Source of the DNA: JBOHCT01 sp050699055
GTDB lineage: Bacteria; Actinomycetota; Actinomycetes; Streptosporangiales; JBOHCT01
Reading direction: 5' to 3'
Assembly (NCBI GenBank): GCA_050699055.1
Contig: JBOHCT010000050.1
Span: forward strand, 1 to 21,885
Length of the DNA: 21,885 nucleotides
The notes under the pieces were generated by a model that did no database searches, was not told where the DNA came from, and saw only the letters and a program-made list of their open reading frames with translations. The translations under genes were made by a program, and so were the position numbers. Shown piece after piece: positions 7,424-14,736 of the stretch. The first letter of the stretch is position 1; each line of letters opens with the position of its first letter.

Positions 7424-8017
7424 CGGCAAGTCCGCGGTGAGCGAGGCTGAGCCCCTTGCCGACAGGCACGATCACGTGCTCGAAGCCCGATAGGCGTCCG
7501 ACGGTCTCGAGGTAGCCGGCGATCTCGTCGGGGTGGGACAGGGCGTTGTCGGCCAGCAGCAGCACGTCGTCGGCCAGCTTCGGCAGCAGGGTCTCGAGCT
7601 GGCACGAGGCACTGGTCGGTCGGCATCGAACAGGACGAGATCGAACGGCCCGGAAAGCTCGCGCACGACCTCGCTCGCGTCGCCATGGCGCAGCTCGACG
7701 AGGTCACGGATGCCGGCGCGGCGCAGGTTGGCGTCGGCCAGCTCCTGCTTCCATGCCTGGCGATCAAGGCTGGTCACGCGGCCTCCGGTGGTACGCGCGG
7801 CGGACGCCAGCCAGATGGTGCTGTAGCCGTTGGAGGTCCCGATCTCGAGGATGCGGGTCCGTGCGCCCAGTCGGACGAGGATGGCGACCAATCGGGCGGT
7901 GTCGGGCTGGAGGTTGAGCATCCTCCTGTCGTGTTCGGGCTGGTCCGGGTCGTTGCGGCGGCCGTACTCCTCGACCTCTGCCAGCACCTCACCGAGGCGG
8001 GTATCCACGAAGGTCAT
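7416..8017 (-). pseudogene. O-methyltransferase (class I, caffeoyl-CoA OMT-like), single-base deletion
   Basis: ATG at 8017 gives MTFVDTRLGEVLAEVEEY and then LQPDTARLVAILVRL. The SAM motif is RILEIGTSNGYSTIWLA, followed by VTSLDRQ, HGDASEVV and FDLVLFDADR. The frame breaks near 7617. With one base restored it continues SASCQLETLLPKLADDVLLLADN and ends GKGLSLAHRGLAAT before TGA at 7416-7418. The 602 nt are one short of 201 codons. The E-I-G-T-S-N-G-Y-S-T and LFDAD motifs are typical of the OMT-3 family, whose members methylate catechols and other small molecules. The ribosome site is weak. It overlaps tail to tail with the nitronate monooxygenase-like gene. Confidence 0.8.
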
Positions 8018-8229
8018 TTTAGGGACGGGAAGCAGGGACGGGTGGACCTCGGCACCCGGAGGTCGACGTGCTGGAGGGCAGCGTCCTCTGATGTCCTCTC
8101 GCCGGTACCGGCCAGGCGAACCGTATCGGTCATGCCAATCAGACAGACCAGTTACGCTGACGGACCGCAGGCCCGGCCTGACAGCGCCAGCGTGCGCCGT
8201 CTCGTTGCGTGACGACGTGGGAGCAGTGC

Positions 8230-9153
8230 TTGACTGACGAACCGCAGAAGTATGTGCGCGGGTGGTCGGAGTGGCCGGACGACGACCCTGATGACTCCGA
8301 CGCCACCGTAGGGCAGCGACGTCGGCCACCCGAGCCGCCCCGGCCTCCATCCTCCGACCATGACGAGGCGACTCGATCGATCGACGGCTCCGCGGCACAA
8401 CCGCCGACGATGCCGGAAGGACGTTGGTTCCGCGATGACCCTCCGGCGGTTTCCCAGACGGCGCCGCTACCCGCCGCCGATGTCATCGGAGAATCGCCAG
8501 CGCCACGCACCTTCCGGGGCGGCCCCGCAGAGGTCGCGGTACCGGGCCGGGTGCTGGAGGAGCGCCCCAGAAGGGTCGGTCGGCGCTGGCTGGTCGCGGG
8601 CGCCGTCGGCTTCGTCGTCCTGGCCGGACTCTTCGGGATCCTGCTGGGCGTGCTCAGCCGCGGCGGCGACGCCGACACGGTAGCCGCTCAGGAGGCGGCT
8701 TCGCCGCGGCAGCAGGCCGTCGCGCTGGATCAGCTTCTCTCCGGCAGCCGCGACGACCGGCGAGCTGTTGTCAGAGCCGTCGTGTCGCTCGAGCACTGTC
8801 GGGACCTGGGAGCCTCACGGACCGCCCTGCGGCGCGCCGCGTCGAGCAGAGAGACTCTCGTCGCGAAGCTCGGCAGGCTGGGGGTGTCGAAGATCTCGGG
8901 TGGGGCACGGCTCAAGGGCACCCTCCACGAGGCCTGGCAGAGCTCCGCCGACGCCGATCGCGCGTTCGCCCGCTGGGGCGATCAGGTGGCCCGGGCCGGT
9001 TGTCCCGGCGGTCATCCGAAGAAGGCGGCGGCCTTCAGGGAAGGGGTCCGCTCCTCCGCCGACGCTTCCCGGGCGAAGAAGAGCTTCGTGGCCCGATGGA
9101 ACGACGTGGCGGACCGCTTCGGCCTCAAGGCGCGCAGCGCCAGCCAGATCTGA
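8230..9153 (+). CDS. Single-pass membrane protein with disordered cytoplasmic N-terminus and helical outer domain
   Basis: TTG at 8230 with GGGAG six bases upstream is my preferred start; GTG at 8209 is in frame. The roughly 307-residue protein has an acidic and proline-rich, low-complexity first 115 residues (PEPPRPPSS and similar). One transmembrane segment follows at about 120-143 (WLVAGAVGFVVLAGLFGILLG), preceded by basic residues RRVGRR. An alpha-helical C-terminal domain contains exactly two Cys (LEHCRDLG and RAGCPGG) that could form a disulphide outside the cell. Topology is predicted as inside to outside by the positive-inside rule. I do not recognise the family. It is intact and stands alone on its strand. 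Confidence 0.7.
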   Translation: MTDEPQKYVRGWSEWPDDDPDDSDATVGQRRRPPEPPRPPSSDHDEATRSIDGSAAQPPTMPEGRWFRDDPPAVSQTAPLPAADVIGESPAPRTFRGGPAEVAVPGRVLEERPRRVGRRWLVAGAVGFVVLAGLFGILLGVLSRGGDADTVAAQEAASPRQQAVALDQLLSGSRDDRRAVVRAVVSLEHCRDLGASRTALRRAASSRETLVAKLGRLGVSKISGGARLKGTLHEAWQSSADADRAFARWGDQVARAGCPGGHPKKAAAFREGVRSSADASRAKKSFVARWNDVADRFGLKARSASQI

Positions 9154-9254
9154 CCCTCACTCGGGGCGGCTGGAGCTAGACCGCAGGGGCGGCGATGAGA
9201 TGCGCGCCCGCGGCGAAGCTCGCGGCGACCGCCCGTCGAGGGTCCACAGAAAGC

Positions 9255-9609
9255 TCAGTGAGCTGAACGGTCCGCGTGCGGGTCGTTGGCGGTCGCGGTA
9301 CTCGCGACGGCCTCGGGTACCACCACAACAACGACGGTCGGCTCGGTGGCGTGCTCCAGGAGGTGCTCCACCGTGTGCCCCAAGAAGGGCCGACCGGCCA
9401 CGCGTCGTACCTTCGCGCCGAGCACGACCAGGTCCGCGCCGGTGTCGTGGACGGCGGACTCGATCTCCTCGCCTGCCGATGAGCCGTGCCGGAGCATGAC
9501 AACCGAGCCGCCTGGCGAGGGCGCCGAGCCCGCGTGCGGCGACGAGCAGTGCCGCCAGTTCGACCCACAGGATCGCGGCGGCGTGCGGCTCCAGGGTGAG
9601 GTGAGGCAT
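9255..9609 (-). pseudogene. Na+/H+ antiporter with C-terminal UspA domain, interior deleted
   Basis: ATG at 9609 begins MPHLTLEPHAAAILWVELA and continues LVAARGLGALARRLG, the first transmembrane helix of a CPA2/Kef-type cation:proton antiporter. At about 9495-9502 this stops, and in a different frame the sequence becomes RHGSSAGEEIESAV, HDTGADLVVLGAK, VRRVAGRPFLGHTVEHLLEHA and TVVVVVVP. That is the C-terminal part of a universal-stress-protein domain with its ATP-binding G-x-G/T-V-E-H motif. Antiporters fused to a C-terminal USP domain occur in actinobacteria. The simplest reading is therefore one gene with a large out-of-frame internal deletion. Two unrelated fragments side by side would be the alternative. 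It ends at TGA 9255-9257. Confidence 0.65.
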
Positions 9610-9806
9610 AAGGGGACCGGCAAGAGACAGGCGTTGTGTCGGTAGGAGAACCCGGGCGCGTCGTCGCGTCCCTTTGGGCAGAGGCAAAGAGCCTATCCGC
9701 GTCCAACGCGGGCAAACCCCGACCGCCTTCCCTGCCTGGCGTTACATAGCTCACACGGCGTTCGGCCGTAGGGTGAGGGCGGTGCAGCCTCCAGGGGAGG
9801 ACGACG

Positions 9807-10874
9807 GTGTCCAAAGGTCCGCGTTTGCGTACCACGCTCGACGACATACCGGCGTACCGGCCGGGCAAGCCAGCCGCGGGCCCGGGCGGCCGGGCGTACA
9901 AGCTGTCCTCGAACGAGACGCCGTACGGCCCGCTGCCCTCGGTGCTCGACGCCATCGAGGCGGCCGCCATCGAGGTGAACCGCTACCCCGACAATGCCGC
10001 GTCGGAGCTTGTGTCGGCGATCGCCGAGCGGTTCCACGTGCCTGCCGACCACGTGGCGGTCGGGTGTGGCTCGGTCGGGGTGACGCAGCAGCTGCTCCAG
10101 GCCGTGGCCGAGCCGGGCGTCGAGGTGCTGTACGCCTGGCGGTCGTTCGAGGCGTATCCGATCCTCGCTCTGCTTTGTGGAGCGGCCAGCGTCCGGGTAC
10201 CGCTGCGCGACGAGGTCCACGATCTGACGGCGATGGCCGAGCGGATCAGCGGGCGCACCCGCCTCGTGCTCGTGTGCAACCCCAACAACCCCACCGGTAC
10301 GGCTGTCCGGCGGGCCGAGCTGGAAGCGTTCCTCGATCGTGTGCCGCCCGACTGCCTGGTCGTGCTCGATGAGGCGTACCACGAGTATGTCCGCGACGCG
10401 GGTGTGCCCGATGGGCTCGACCTGTACCGCGACCGCCCGAACGTCGCCGTCCTCCGCACGTTCTCCAAGGCCTACGGGCTCGCCGGCCTGCGCGTCGGCT
10501 TCATTGTCGGGCACGAGCCCGTGGCCGAGGCTGTGCGCAAGACCCAGCTTCCGTTCACGGTGAGCCGCGTCGCGCAGGCGGGCGCCGTGGCCTCGCTCGC
10601 CGCGGAGGGCGAGCTCATGGAGCGGGTCGAGTCGGTCGTGAAGGAGCGGGAACGGGTGCGTGTCGCGCTGCTTGAGCTCGGATACGCCGTCCTTCCGACA
10701 GAGGCCAACTTCGTATGGCTGCCGCTCGGTGAACGCACGCTCGACCTCGCCGACGCCTGCGTGCGGGAGGGCGTGAGCGTCCGGCCGTTCGCCGGCGAGG
10801 GCGCGCGAGTCACGGTCGCCGATCGCGAGGCGGACGACGCGTTCCTCGCCGTCGCGGCTCGTTTCGGCCCCTGA
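9807..10874 (+). CDS. pat: Class I/II PLP aminotransferase, Pat/HisC2-like (aromatic amino acid or histidinol-phosphate)
   Basis: GTG at 9807 follows GGGGAGG (9794-9800) by six bases. The 355-residue protein shows KLSSNETPYGPLPSV, NRYPDNAASEL, VAVGCGSVGVTQQLLQ, AWRSFEAYP, VCNPNNPTGT (about residue 158), VVLDEAYHEYV, FSKAYGLAGLRVGF (PLP Lys about 221), ANFVWLPLG and a C-terminal Arg in GARVTV. The order and wording closely resemble mycobacterial Pat/HisC2, which transaminates phenylpyruvate-type acids. A role in histidine synthesis cannot be excluded because no other his gene is visible. It converges on the murA homologue with only 33 bp between stops. It neighbours a 2-oxoacid dehydrogenase operon that could consume its 2-oxoacid products. 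Confidence 0.85.
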   Translation: MSKGPRLRTTLDDIPAYRPGKPAAGPGGRAYKLSSNETPYGPLPSVLDAIEAAAIEVNRYPDNAASELVSAIAERFHVPADHVAVGCGSVGVTQQLLQAVAEPGVEVLYAWRSFEAYPILALLCGAASVRVPLRDEVHDLTAMAERISGRTRLVLVCNPNNPTGTAVRRAELEAFLDRVPPDCLVVLDEAYHEYVRDAGVPDGLDLYRDRPNVAVLRTFSKAYGLAGLRVGFIVGHEPVAEAVRKTQLPFTVSRVAQAGAVASLAAEGELMERVESVVKERERVRVALLELGYAVLPTEANFVWLPLGERTLDLADACVREGVSVRPFAGEGARVTVADREADDAFLAVAARFGP

Positions 10875-10907
10875 CGAGTTTCCGATCCGGAGAACCTTGG
10901 CCTGATT

Positions 10908-12185
10908 TCAGGCGACCTCGCGCTCGACGTCGGCACCCAGAGCCTGGAGGCGCTGCACGATCTGGCCATGTCCACGCTCGACCGGGTAGGCGGGGGCGAC
11001 GATCGTCTCCCCGTCCGCGGCGAGGCCCGCGAGGACGAGGGCGCTGCCGGTACGAAGGTCGTGCGCGACGACCTCGGTGCCGTGCAGGTCGGTGGGGCCG
11101 TGCACGGTGGCGCGGCTGCCGCTGGTCTCGACCTGGGCACCCAGCTTGTTCAGCTCTCCGCCGAGCGCGAACCGGCCGTCGTAGATGCTCTCGTGGATGT
11201 AGCTCGTGCCGTCGGCGAGAGCGGCGACGGACATGAGCGGCGACTGCAGGTCGGTGGCGAACCCGGGGTACGGACTGGTGATCACGTTGATCGGGCGCAG
11301 CGGCCGCTCCCTGCGCACTTGAAGGATCGCGCCGTGGCTGGTGAACTCGACGCCCATCTGCTCCAGCTTCCAGCGGGCGACCCCGAAGTGGTTGAGGCTG
11401 GCTCCGACGAGGCTCACCTCGCCCCCGGTGATGGCCGAGGCCATCGCGAAGACACCGGAGTCGAGACGATCGGGCATGACGGTGTGCTCGACGGCGGTCA
11501 GGGCGTCGACGCCGTCGACCGCGACGAAGCCGGTGCCTCCCCCGGTGACCCGGGCCCCCATGCGGCTGAGGAAGGAGATGAGGTCGAGGACCTCGGGTTC
11601 GAGGGCGGTGTTGTCGATGACGGTCCTGCCTTGGGCGAGCGAGGCCGCCATGATGAGGTTCTCTGTGCCGGTGTGGGATGGCGTGTCGAGGTAGAGATGG
11701 GCGCCTTGCAGCGGCCCGCACTTCACGTGGATGCGCTCCTCCGACTCCTCGATGCTGGCGCCGAGGCGCGCGAAGCCGCGGTAGTGGAAGTCGAGGTTAC
11801 GGCTGCCGAGGTTGCAGCCCCCCACGCCTTCGACGACCGCCTCGCCGAGCCGGTGCAGCAGCGCCGGTACGAACAGCACCGACCCGCGGAAGCGCCGGGC
11901 GAGCTGCGCGGGGAGGACGGGGCTCGAGAGCCGCGACGCGTCGATGACGAGTGTGCGCTCGGGCTCGTGGAACTCGACGCTCGCACCGACGGCCTGGGCC
12001 AACTCGACGGCGCGCCGAACGTCTTCGATCAGCGGCACGTTGCGCAGGACAGTGCGGCCTTTCGCGGCGAGGAGGGAAGCGGCGATCATCGGCAGGACGG
12101 CGTTTTTCGCGCCTTGGACGAAGACTGTGCCGCGTAGCGGGCGACCTCCACGGACGCGGTAACGCACCTCCTGGCCCATGCTCAC
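10908..12185 (-). CDS. murA: UDP-N-acetylglucosamine 1-carboxyvinyltransferase (MurA) homologue
   Basis: The 425-residue protein has the EPSP-synthase-type two-domain fold signatures. VQGAKNAVLP carries the Lys27-Asn28 pair, and VGGCNLGSR carries Cys124 (equivalent of E. coli Cys115, the fosfomycin target) and Arg129. SHTGTENLIMAA and YPGFATDLQSPLM carry the conserved Asp. It adds enolpyruvate from PEP to UDP-GlcNAc, the first committed cytoplasmic step of peptidoglycan synthesis. GTG at 12185 and ATG at 12179 are both possible, with GAAGGAG four or ten bases upstream. The segment RRFRGSVLFVPALLHRLGE and the NLDFHYRGF loop differ from the commonest MurA wording (MRAS; PVDLH). It may therefore be a second, divergent paralogue. 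It diverges from the 2-oxoacid dehydrogenase operon. Confidence 0.85.
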   Translation of the reverse strand: MSMGQEVRYRVRGGRPLRGTVFVQGAKNAVLPMIAASLLAAKGRTVLRNVPLIEDVRRAVELAQAVGASVEFHEPERTLVIDASRLSSPVLPAQLARRFRGSVLFVPALLHRLGEAVVEGVGGCNLGSRNLDFHYRGFARLGASIEESEERIHVKCGPLQGAHLYLDTPSHTGTENLIMAASLAQGRTVIDNTALEPEVLDLISFLSRMGARVTGGGTGFVAVDGVDALTAVEHTVMPDRLDSGVFAMASAITGGEVSLVGASLNHFGVARWKLEQMGVEFTSHGAILQVRRERPLRPINVITSPYPGFATDLQSPLMSVAALADGTSYIHESIYDGRFALGGELNKLGAQVETSGSRATVHGPTDLHGTEVVAHDLRTGSALVLAGLAADGETIVAPAYPVERGHGQIVQRLQALGADVEREVA

Positions 12186-12199
12186 TAGACTCCTTCACG

Positions 12200-12259
12200 T
12201 CAGAAATGTCATAGTCTGAACTGTTATGTCGGATACTCAGCGTTACCCATCATCACGCT
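12200..12259. promoter_or_regulatory. Two short inverted repeats in the murA upstream region
   Basis: Just upstream of murA on the minus strand lie two imperfect dyads. TCAGA and TCTGA are separated by ten bases (12200-12219), and AGCGT and ACGCT by eleven (12239-12259). The stretch is clearly more AT-rich than its surroundings, as expected of a promoter/operator. No confident -35/-10 pair for murA can be named. With arms of only five bases these could be chance; they are noted as possible operator sites. Confidence 0.25.
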
Positions 12260-12324
12260 AAGTTGCTTTCAACGGCCCCCAGTATTTCACCGGCACACCG
12301 TGTCCGGAGCCGGTTACGCACTCC

Positions 12325-12354
12325 TTGGGGTCCCCTCGACCGCCTTTCTATAGT
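12325..12354 (+). promoter_or_regulatory. Candidate sigma70-type promoter of the 2-oxoacid dehydrogenase operon
   Basis: TTGGGG at 12325-12330 and TATAGT at 12349-12354 are separated by 18 bp. The -10 match is good and the -35 has the usual TTG. It would start transcription near 12361 and leave an untranslated leader of about 230 nt before the E1alpha start. This is a sequence-only prediction. Confidence 0.4.
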
Positions 12355-12503
12355 GCGTCATCCCCTGCGGACACACGACACCTACCCCGGAGTGTCGCGA
12401 CATCGCCGTACGTGGCGGCTGACCGGCCGGCGGCGTCTCCCGGCGGCGGCAGGTGGGTTCGCGGTCGCGCGTGAGTTCTGCCACGATGGCGACATACCCC
12501 TGT

Positions 12504-12531
12504 GGGTCGCCGCTCACGAGGCGGGCGACCC
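12504..12531 (+). promoter_or_regulatory. Strong stem-loop in the leader of the E1alpha gene
   Basis: GGGTCGCC (12504-12511) and GGCGACCC (12524-12531) form a perfect 8-bp stem with a 12-base loop. An outer CCCC (12497-12500) can pair with the following GGGG after a small bulge. It lies about 60 nt before the GTG start and would be transcribed from the candidate promoter upstream. No U-tract follows, so it is more likely a leader or attenuation element than a classical terminator. The rest of the 12186-12589 gap shows no gene. Confidence 0.4.
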
Positions 12532-12589
12532 CGGGGGAGGCCCGGCGCGGCGATCCCGCGCAACGGCGACGAGACGAGGAGGAGCAGCA

Positions 12590-13741
12590 GTGACCGCTGA
12601 CAACTCCCTTGGTTCGCGTGATTCGCGCGATTCCCTTGACGTGGGGGCGGCCAGCTCTCGCGGACCGACGCTCGTCCGGCTCCTGACCCCCGAGGGCGAG
12701 CGTGTCGAGCATCCCGACTACGCCATCGACCTGAGCCCCGAGGAGATTCGCGGAATGTACCGCGATCTCGTCCTCGTTCGGCGGGTCGACAAGGAGGGGC
12801 TCACCCTCCAGCGCCTTGGTGAGCTGGGCATCTGGGCGTCCCTGCTCGGCCAGGAGGCCGCTCAGGTCGGATCCGCCCACGCCCTCGCGCCCGACGACAT
12901 GGCGTTTCCCACCTACCGTGAGCACGGTGTCGCATGGTGCCGCGGCATCGACCCAGAGGCGATCCTGCGGATGTACCGGGGGGGGACCCACGGCGGCTGG
13001 GACCCGAAGGCCGCGGGCTGCCACCTGTACACGATCGTGATCGGTGCCCAGACGCTGCACGCCACCGGGTATGCCATGGGCATGCAGCGCGAGGGTGCCG
13101 AGTCGGCCACCATCGTCTACTTCGGAGATGGCGCGACGAGCCAGGGTGACGTCAGCGAGGCGTTCAACATCGCATCCGTCTTCAACGCCCCCGTCGTGTT
13201 CTTCTGCCAGAACAACCAGTGGGCGATCTCCGTGCCCCTGGAGCGGCAGACGCGGGCGCCGCTCTACCGCCGCGCCGCGGGCTTCGGCTTCCCCGGTCTC
13301 CAGGTCGACGGCAACGATGTCTTCGCCGTGTACGCCGTCACGAAGAAGGCTCTGGAGGCGGCTCGCGAGGGTCAGGGCCCGACCCTCGTCGAGGCGCTCA
13401 CCTACCGCATGGGCGACCACACCACCACCGACGACGCCAGGCGGTACCGCCTCGACGGCGAGCTCGAGACCTGGCGGCTGAAGGATCCTGTTGAGCGGGT
13501 CAAGGCTTATCTCGTCAAGCAGCGGCTCGCCGACTCCGCGTTCTTCGAGGGCGTCGACGCGGAGGCCGAGCAGCTCGGCAAGCGGCTGCGCCAGGCCTGT
13601 GCCGAGATGGCCGACCCCGATCCGACGGCCATGTTCGACAACGTGTACGCGGACGCGAACCCGCTCGTCGAAGAGGAGCGCGCGCAGTTCGCCGCCTACC
13701 TTGAGTCCTTCGCCGACGAGCCGGCGGGAGGTGGACGATGA
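12590..13741 (+). CDS. bkdA: 2-oxoacid dehydrogenase E1 component alpha subunit (branched-chain/pyruvate type)
   Basis: I chose GTG at 12590 because GAGGAGGAG lies just upstream; the frame stays open further upstream without family similarity. The 383-residue subunit carries the thiamine-diphosphate motif from YFGDGATSQGD (GDG about residue 180) to FCQNNQWAIS (NN about 208). It also has AFPTYREHGV and YRMGDHTTTDD, with the His and phosphorylation-loop region typical of E1alpha. With E1beta it decarboxylates a 2-oxoacid and transfers the acyl group to E2 lipoate. Whether branched-chain 2-oxoacids or pyruvate is the substrate cannot be settled from sequence alone; the separate alpha and beta subunits and similarity to actinobacterial BkdA/PdhA favour branched-chain. 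Its stop overlaps the next start (ATGA). Confidence 0.9.
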   Translation: MTADNSLGSRDSRDSLDVGAASSRGPTLVRLLTPEGERVEHPDYAIDLSPEEIRGMYRDLVLVRRVDKEGLTLQRLGELGIWASLLGQEAAQVGSAHALAPDDMAFPTYREHGVAWCRGIDPEAILRMYRGGTHGGWDPKAAGCHLYTIVIGAQTLHATGYAMGMQREGAESATIVYFGDGATSQGDVSEAFNIASVFNAPVVFFCQNNQWAISVPLERQTRAPLYRRAAGFGFPGLQVDGNDVFAVYAVTKKALEAAREGQGPTLVEALTYRMGDHTTTDDARRYRLDGELETWRLKDPVERVKAYLVKQRLADSAFFEGVDAEAEQLGKRLRQACAEMADPDPTAMFDNVYADANPLVEEERAQFAAYLESFADEPAGGGR

Positions 13742-14727
13742 CCGCGACGAGGCTGACGATCGCCAAGGCTCTGAACGAAGGCTTGCGCAAGGCCCTGGAG
13801 CGCGACCCGAAGGTCCTCATCATGGGCGAGGATGTCGGCAAGCTCGGCGGTGTCTTCCGCGTGACGGACGGCCTGCAGAAGGACTTCGGCGAGGATCGTG
13901 TCGTCGACACCCCGCTCGCGGAGTCCGGGATCATCGGTACGGCCATTGGGCTCGCGCTACGCGGCTACCGTCCGGTGTGCGAGATCCAGTTCGACGGGTT
14001 CACTTACCCCGGATTCGACCAGATCGTGAGCCAGCTCGCGAAGATGCGCTACCGCTCGCTCGGCAAGCTCGCGCTGCCGATAGTCGTACGTATCCCGTTC
14101 GGGGGCGGCATCGGCGCGGTCGAGCACCACAGCGAGTCGCCGGAGGTGTTCTTCTGCCATACCGCCGGACTCAAGGTGGTGAGCTGCTCGAATGCTCTCG
14201 ACGCGTACACGATGGTCCAGCAGTCCGTCGTCTCCGACGACCCCGTGATCTTCTTCGAGCCCAAGCGCAGGTACTGGGAGAAGGCCGAGGTCGACATCGC
14301 GCTGGATCTCGACGACGCCGCCCCGCTCGACAAGGCGCGGATCGCACGTCCCGGGGCAGACGTGACAGTCGTGGCGTACGGACCAATGGTCAAGACCGTC
14401 CTCGAGGCGGCGACGGCGGCTGAGGAGGAGGACCGCGACCTCGAGGTCATCGACCTGCGGTCGCTGTCTCCCTTCGATGTCGACGCTGTCTCCGAGTCGG
14501 TACGCAAGACGGGCCGGCTGATCGTGGTGCACGAGGCCGCGACCTTCGCCGGCTTCGGGGCCGAGGTCGCTGCCCGTGTGGGCGAACGCTGTTTCTATCA
14601 CCTGGAGGCGCCGGTGATCCGGGTCGGCGGCTTCCACACGCCGTACCCTCCGTCGCGGTTCGAGGACGACTATCTGCCCGACCTCGACCGTGTCCTGGAC
14701 GCCGTCGACCGCTCGCTCGCCTTCTAG
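13738..14727 (+). CDS. bkdB: 2-oxoacid dehydrogenase E1 component beta subunit
   Basis: ATG at 13738 overlaps the TGA of E1alpha in ATGA, indicating translational coupling. The 329-residue subunit shows the expected MGEDVGKLGGVFRVT, TPLAESGIIGTAIGLAL, EIQFDGFTYPGFDQI, RIPFGGGIGAVEHHSES and FEPKRRYWE blocks. A C-terminal VIDLRSLSPFD and VHEAATFAGFGAEV then IRVGGFHTPYPP region follows. It completes the alpha2-beta2 E1 tetramer and supplies the Glu that activates thiamine diphosphate. It lies immediately before E2, ten bases between coding ends. Confidence 0.92.
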   Translation: MTATRLTIAKALNEGLRKALERDPKVLIMGEDVGKLGGVFRVTDGLQKDFGEDRVVDTPLAESGIIGTAIGLALRGYRPVCEIQFDGFTYPGFDQIVSQLAKMRYRSLGKLALPIVVRIPFGGGIGAVEHHSESPEVFFCHTAGLKVVSCSNALDAYTMVQQSVVSDDPVIFFEPKRRYWEKAEVDIALDLDDAAPLDKARIARPGADVTVVAYGPMVKTVLEAATAAEEEDRDLEVIDLRSLSPFDVDAVSESVRKTGRLIVVHEAATFAGFGAEVAARVGERCFYHLEAPVIRVGGFHTPYPPSRFEDDYLPDLDRVLDAVDRSLAF

Positions 14728-14736
14728 GGGTGATCC

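Noticed and set aside
9154..9254. A short minus-strand frame ending LIAAPAV beyond the USP remnant
   Set aside because: It looks mildly protein-like but matches no family I can name and has no start signal; left unannotated.
9740..9780. TTACAT...TAGGGT as a promoter for the aminotransferase gene
   Set aside because: The spacing is too long (over 19 bp) and the -35 is poor, so it cannot be supported.
10900..10913. GCCTGA/TCAGGC palindrome at the murA stop as a terminator
   Set aside because: A 6-bp stem with a two-base loop is sterically poor and overlaps the coding end; no T-tract.
10968..12137. A 389-codon open frame on the plus strand antisense to murA
   Set aside because: Low-complexity shadow; MurA motifs on the minus strand are complete.
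12314..13420. A 368-codon open frame antisense to E1alpha
   Set aside because: Shadow of the E1alpha gene with no recognisable motif or ribosome site.
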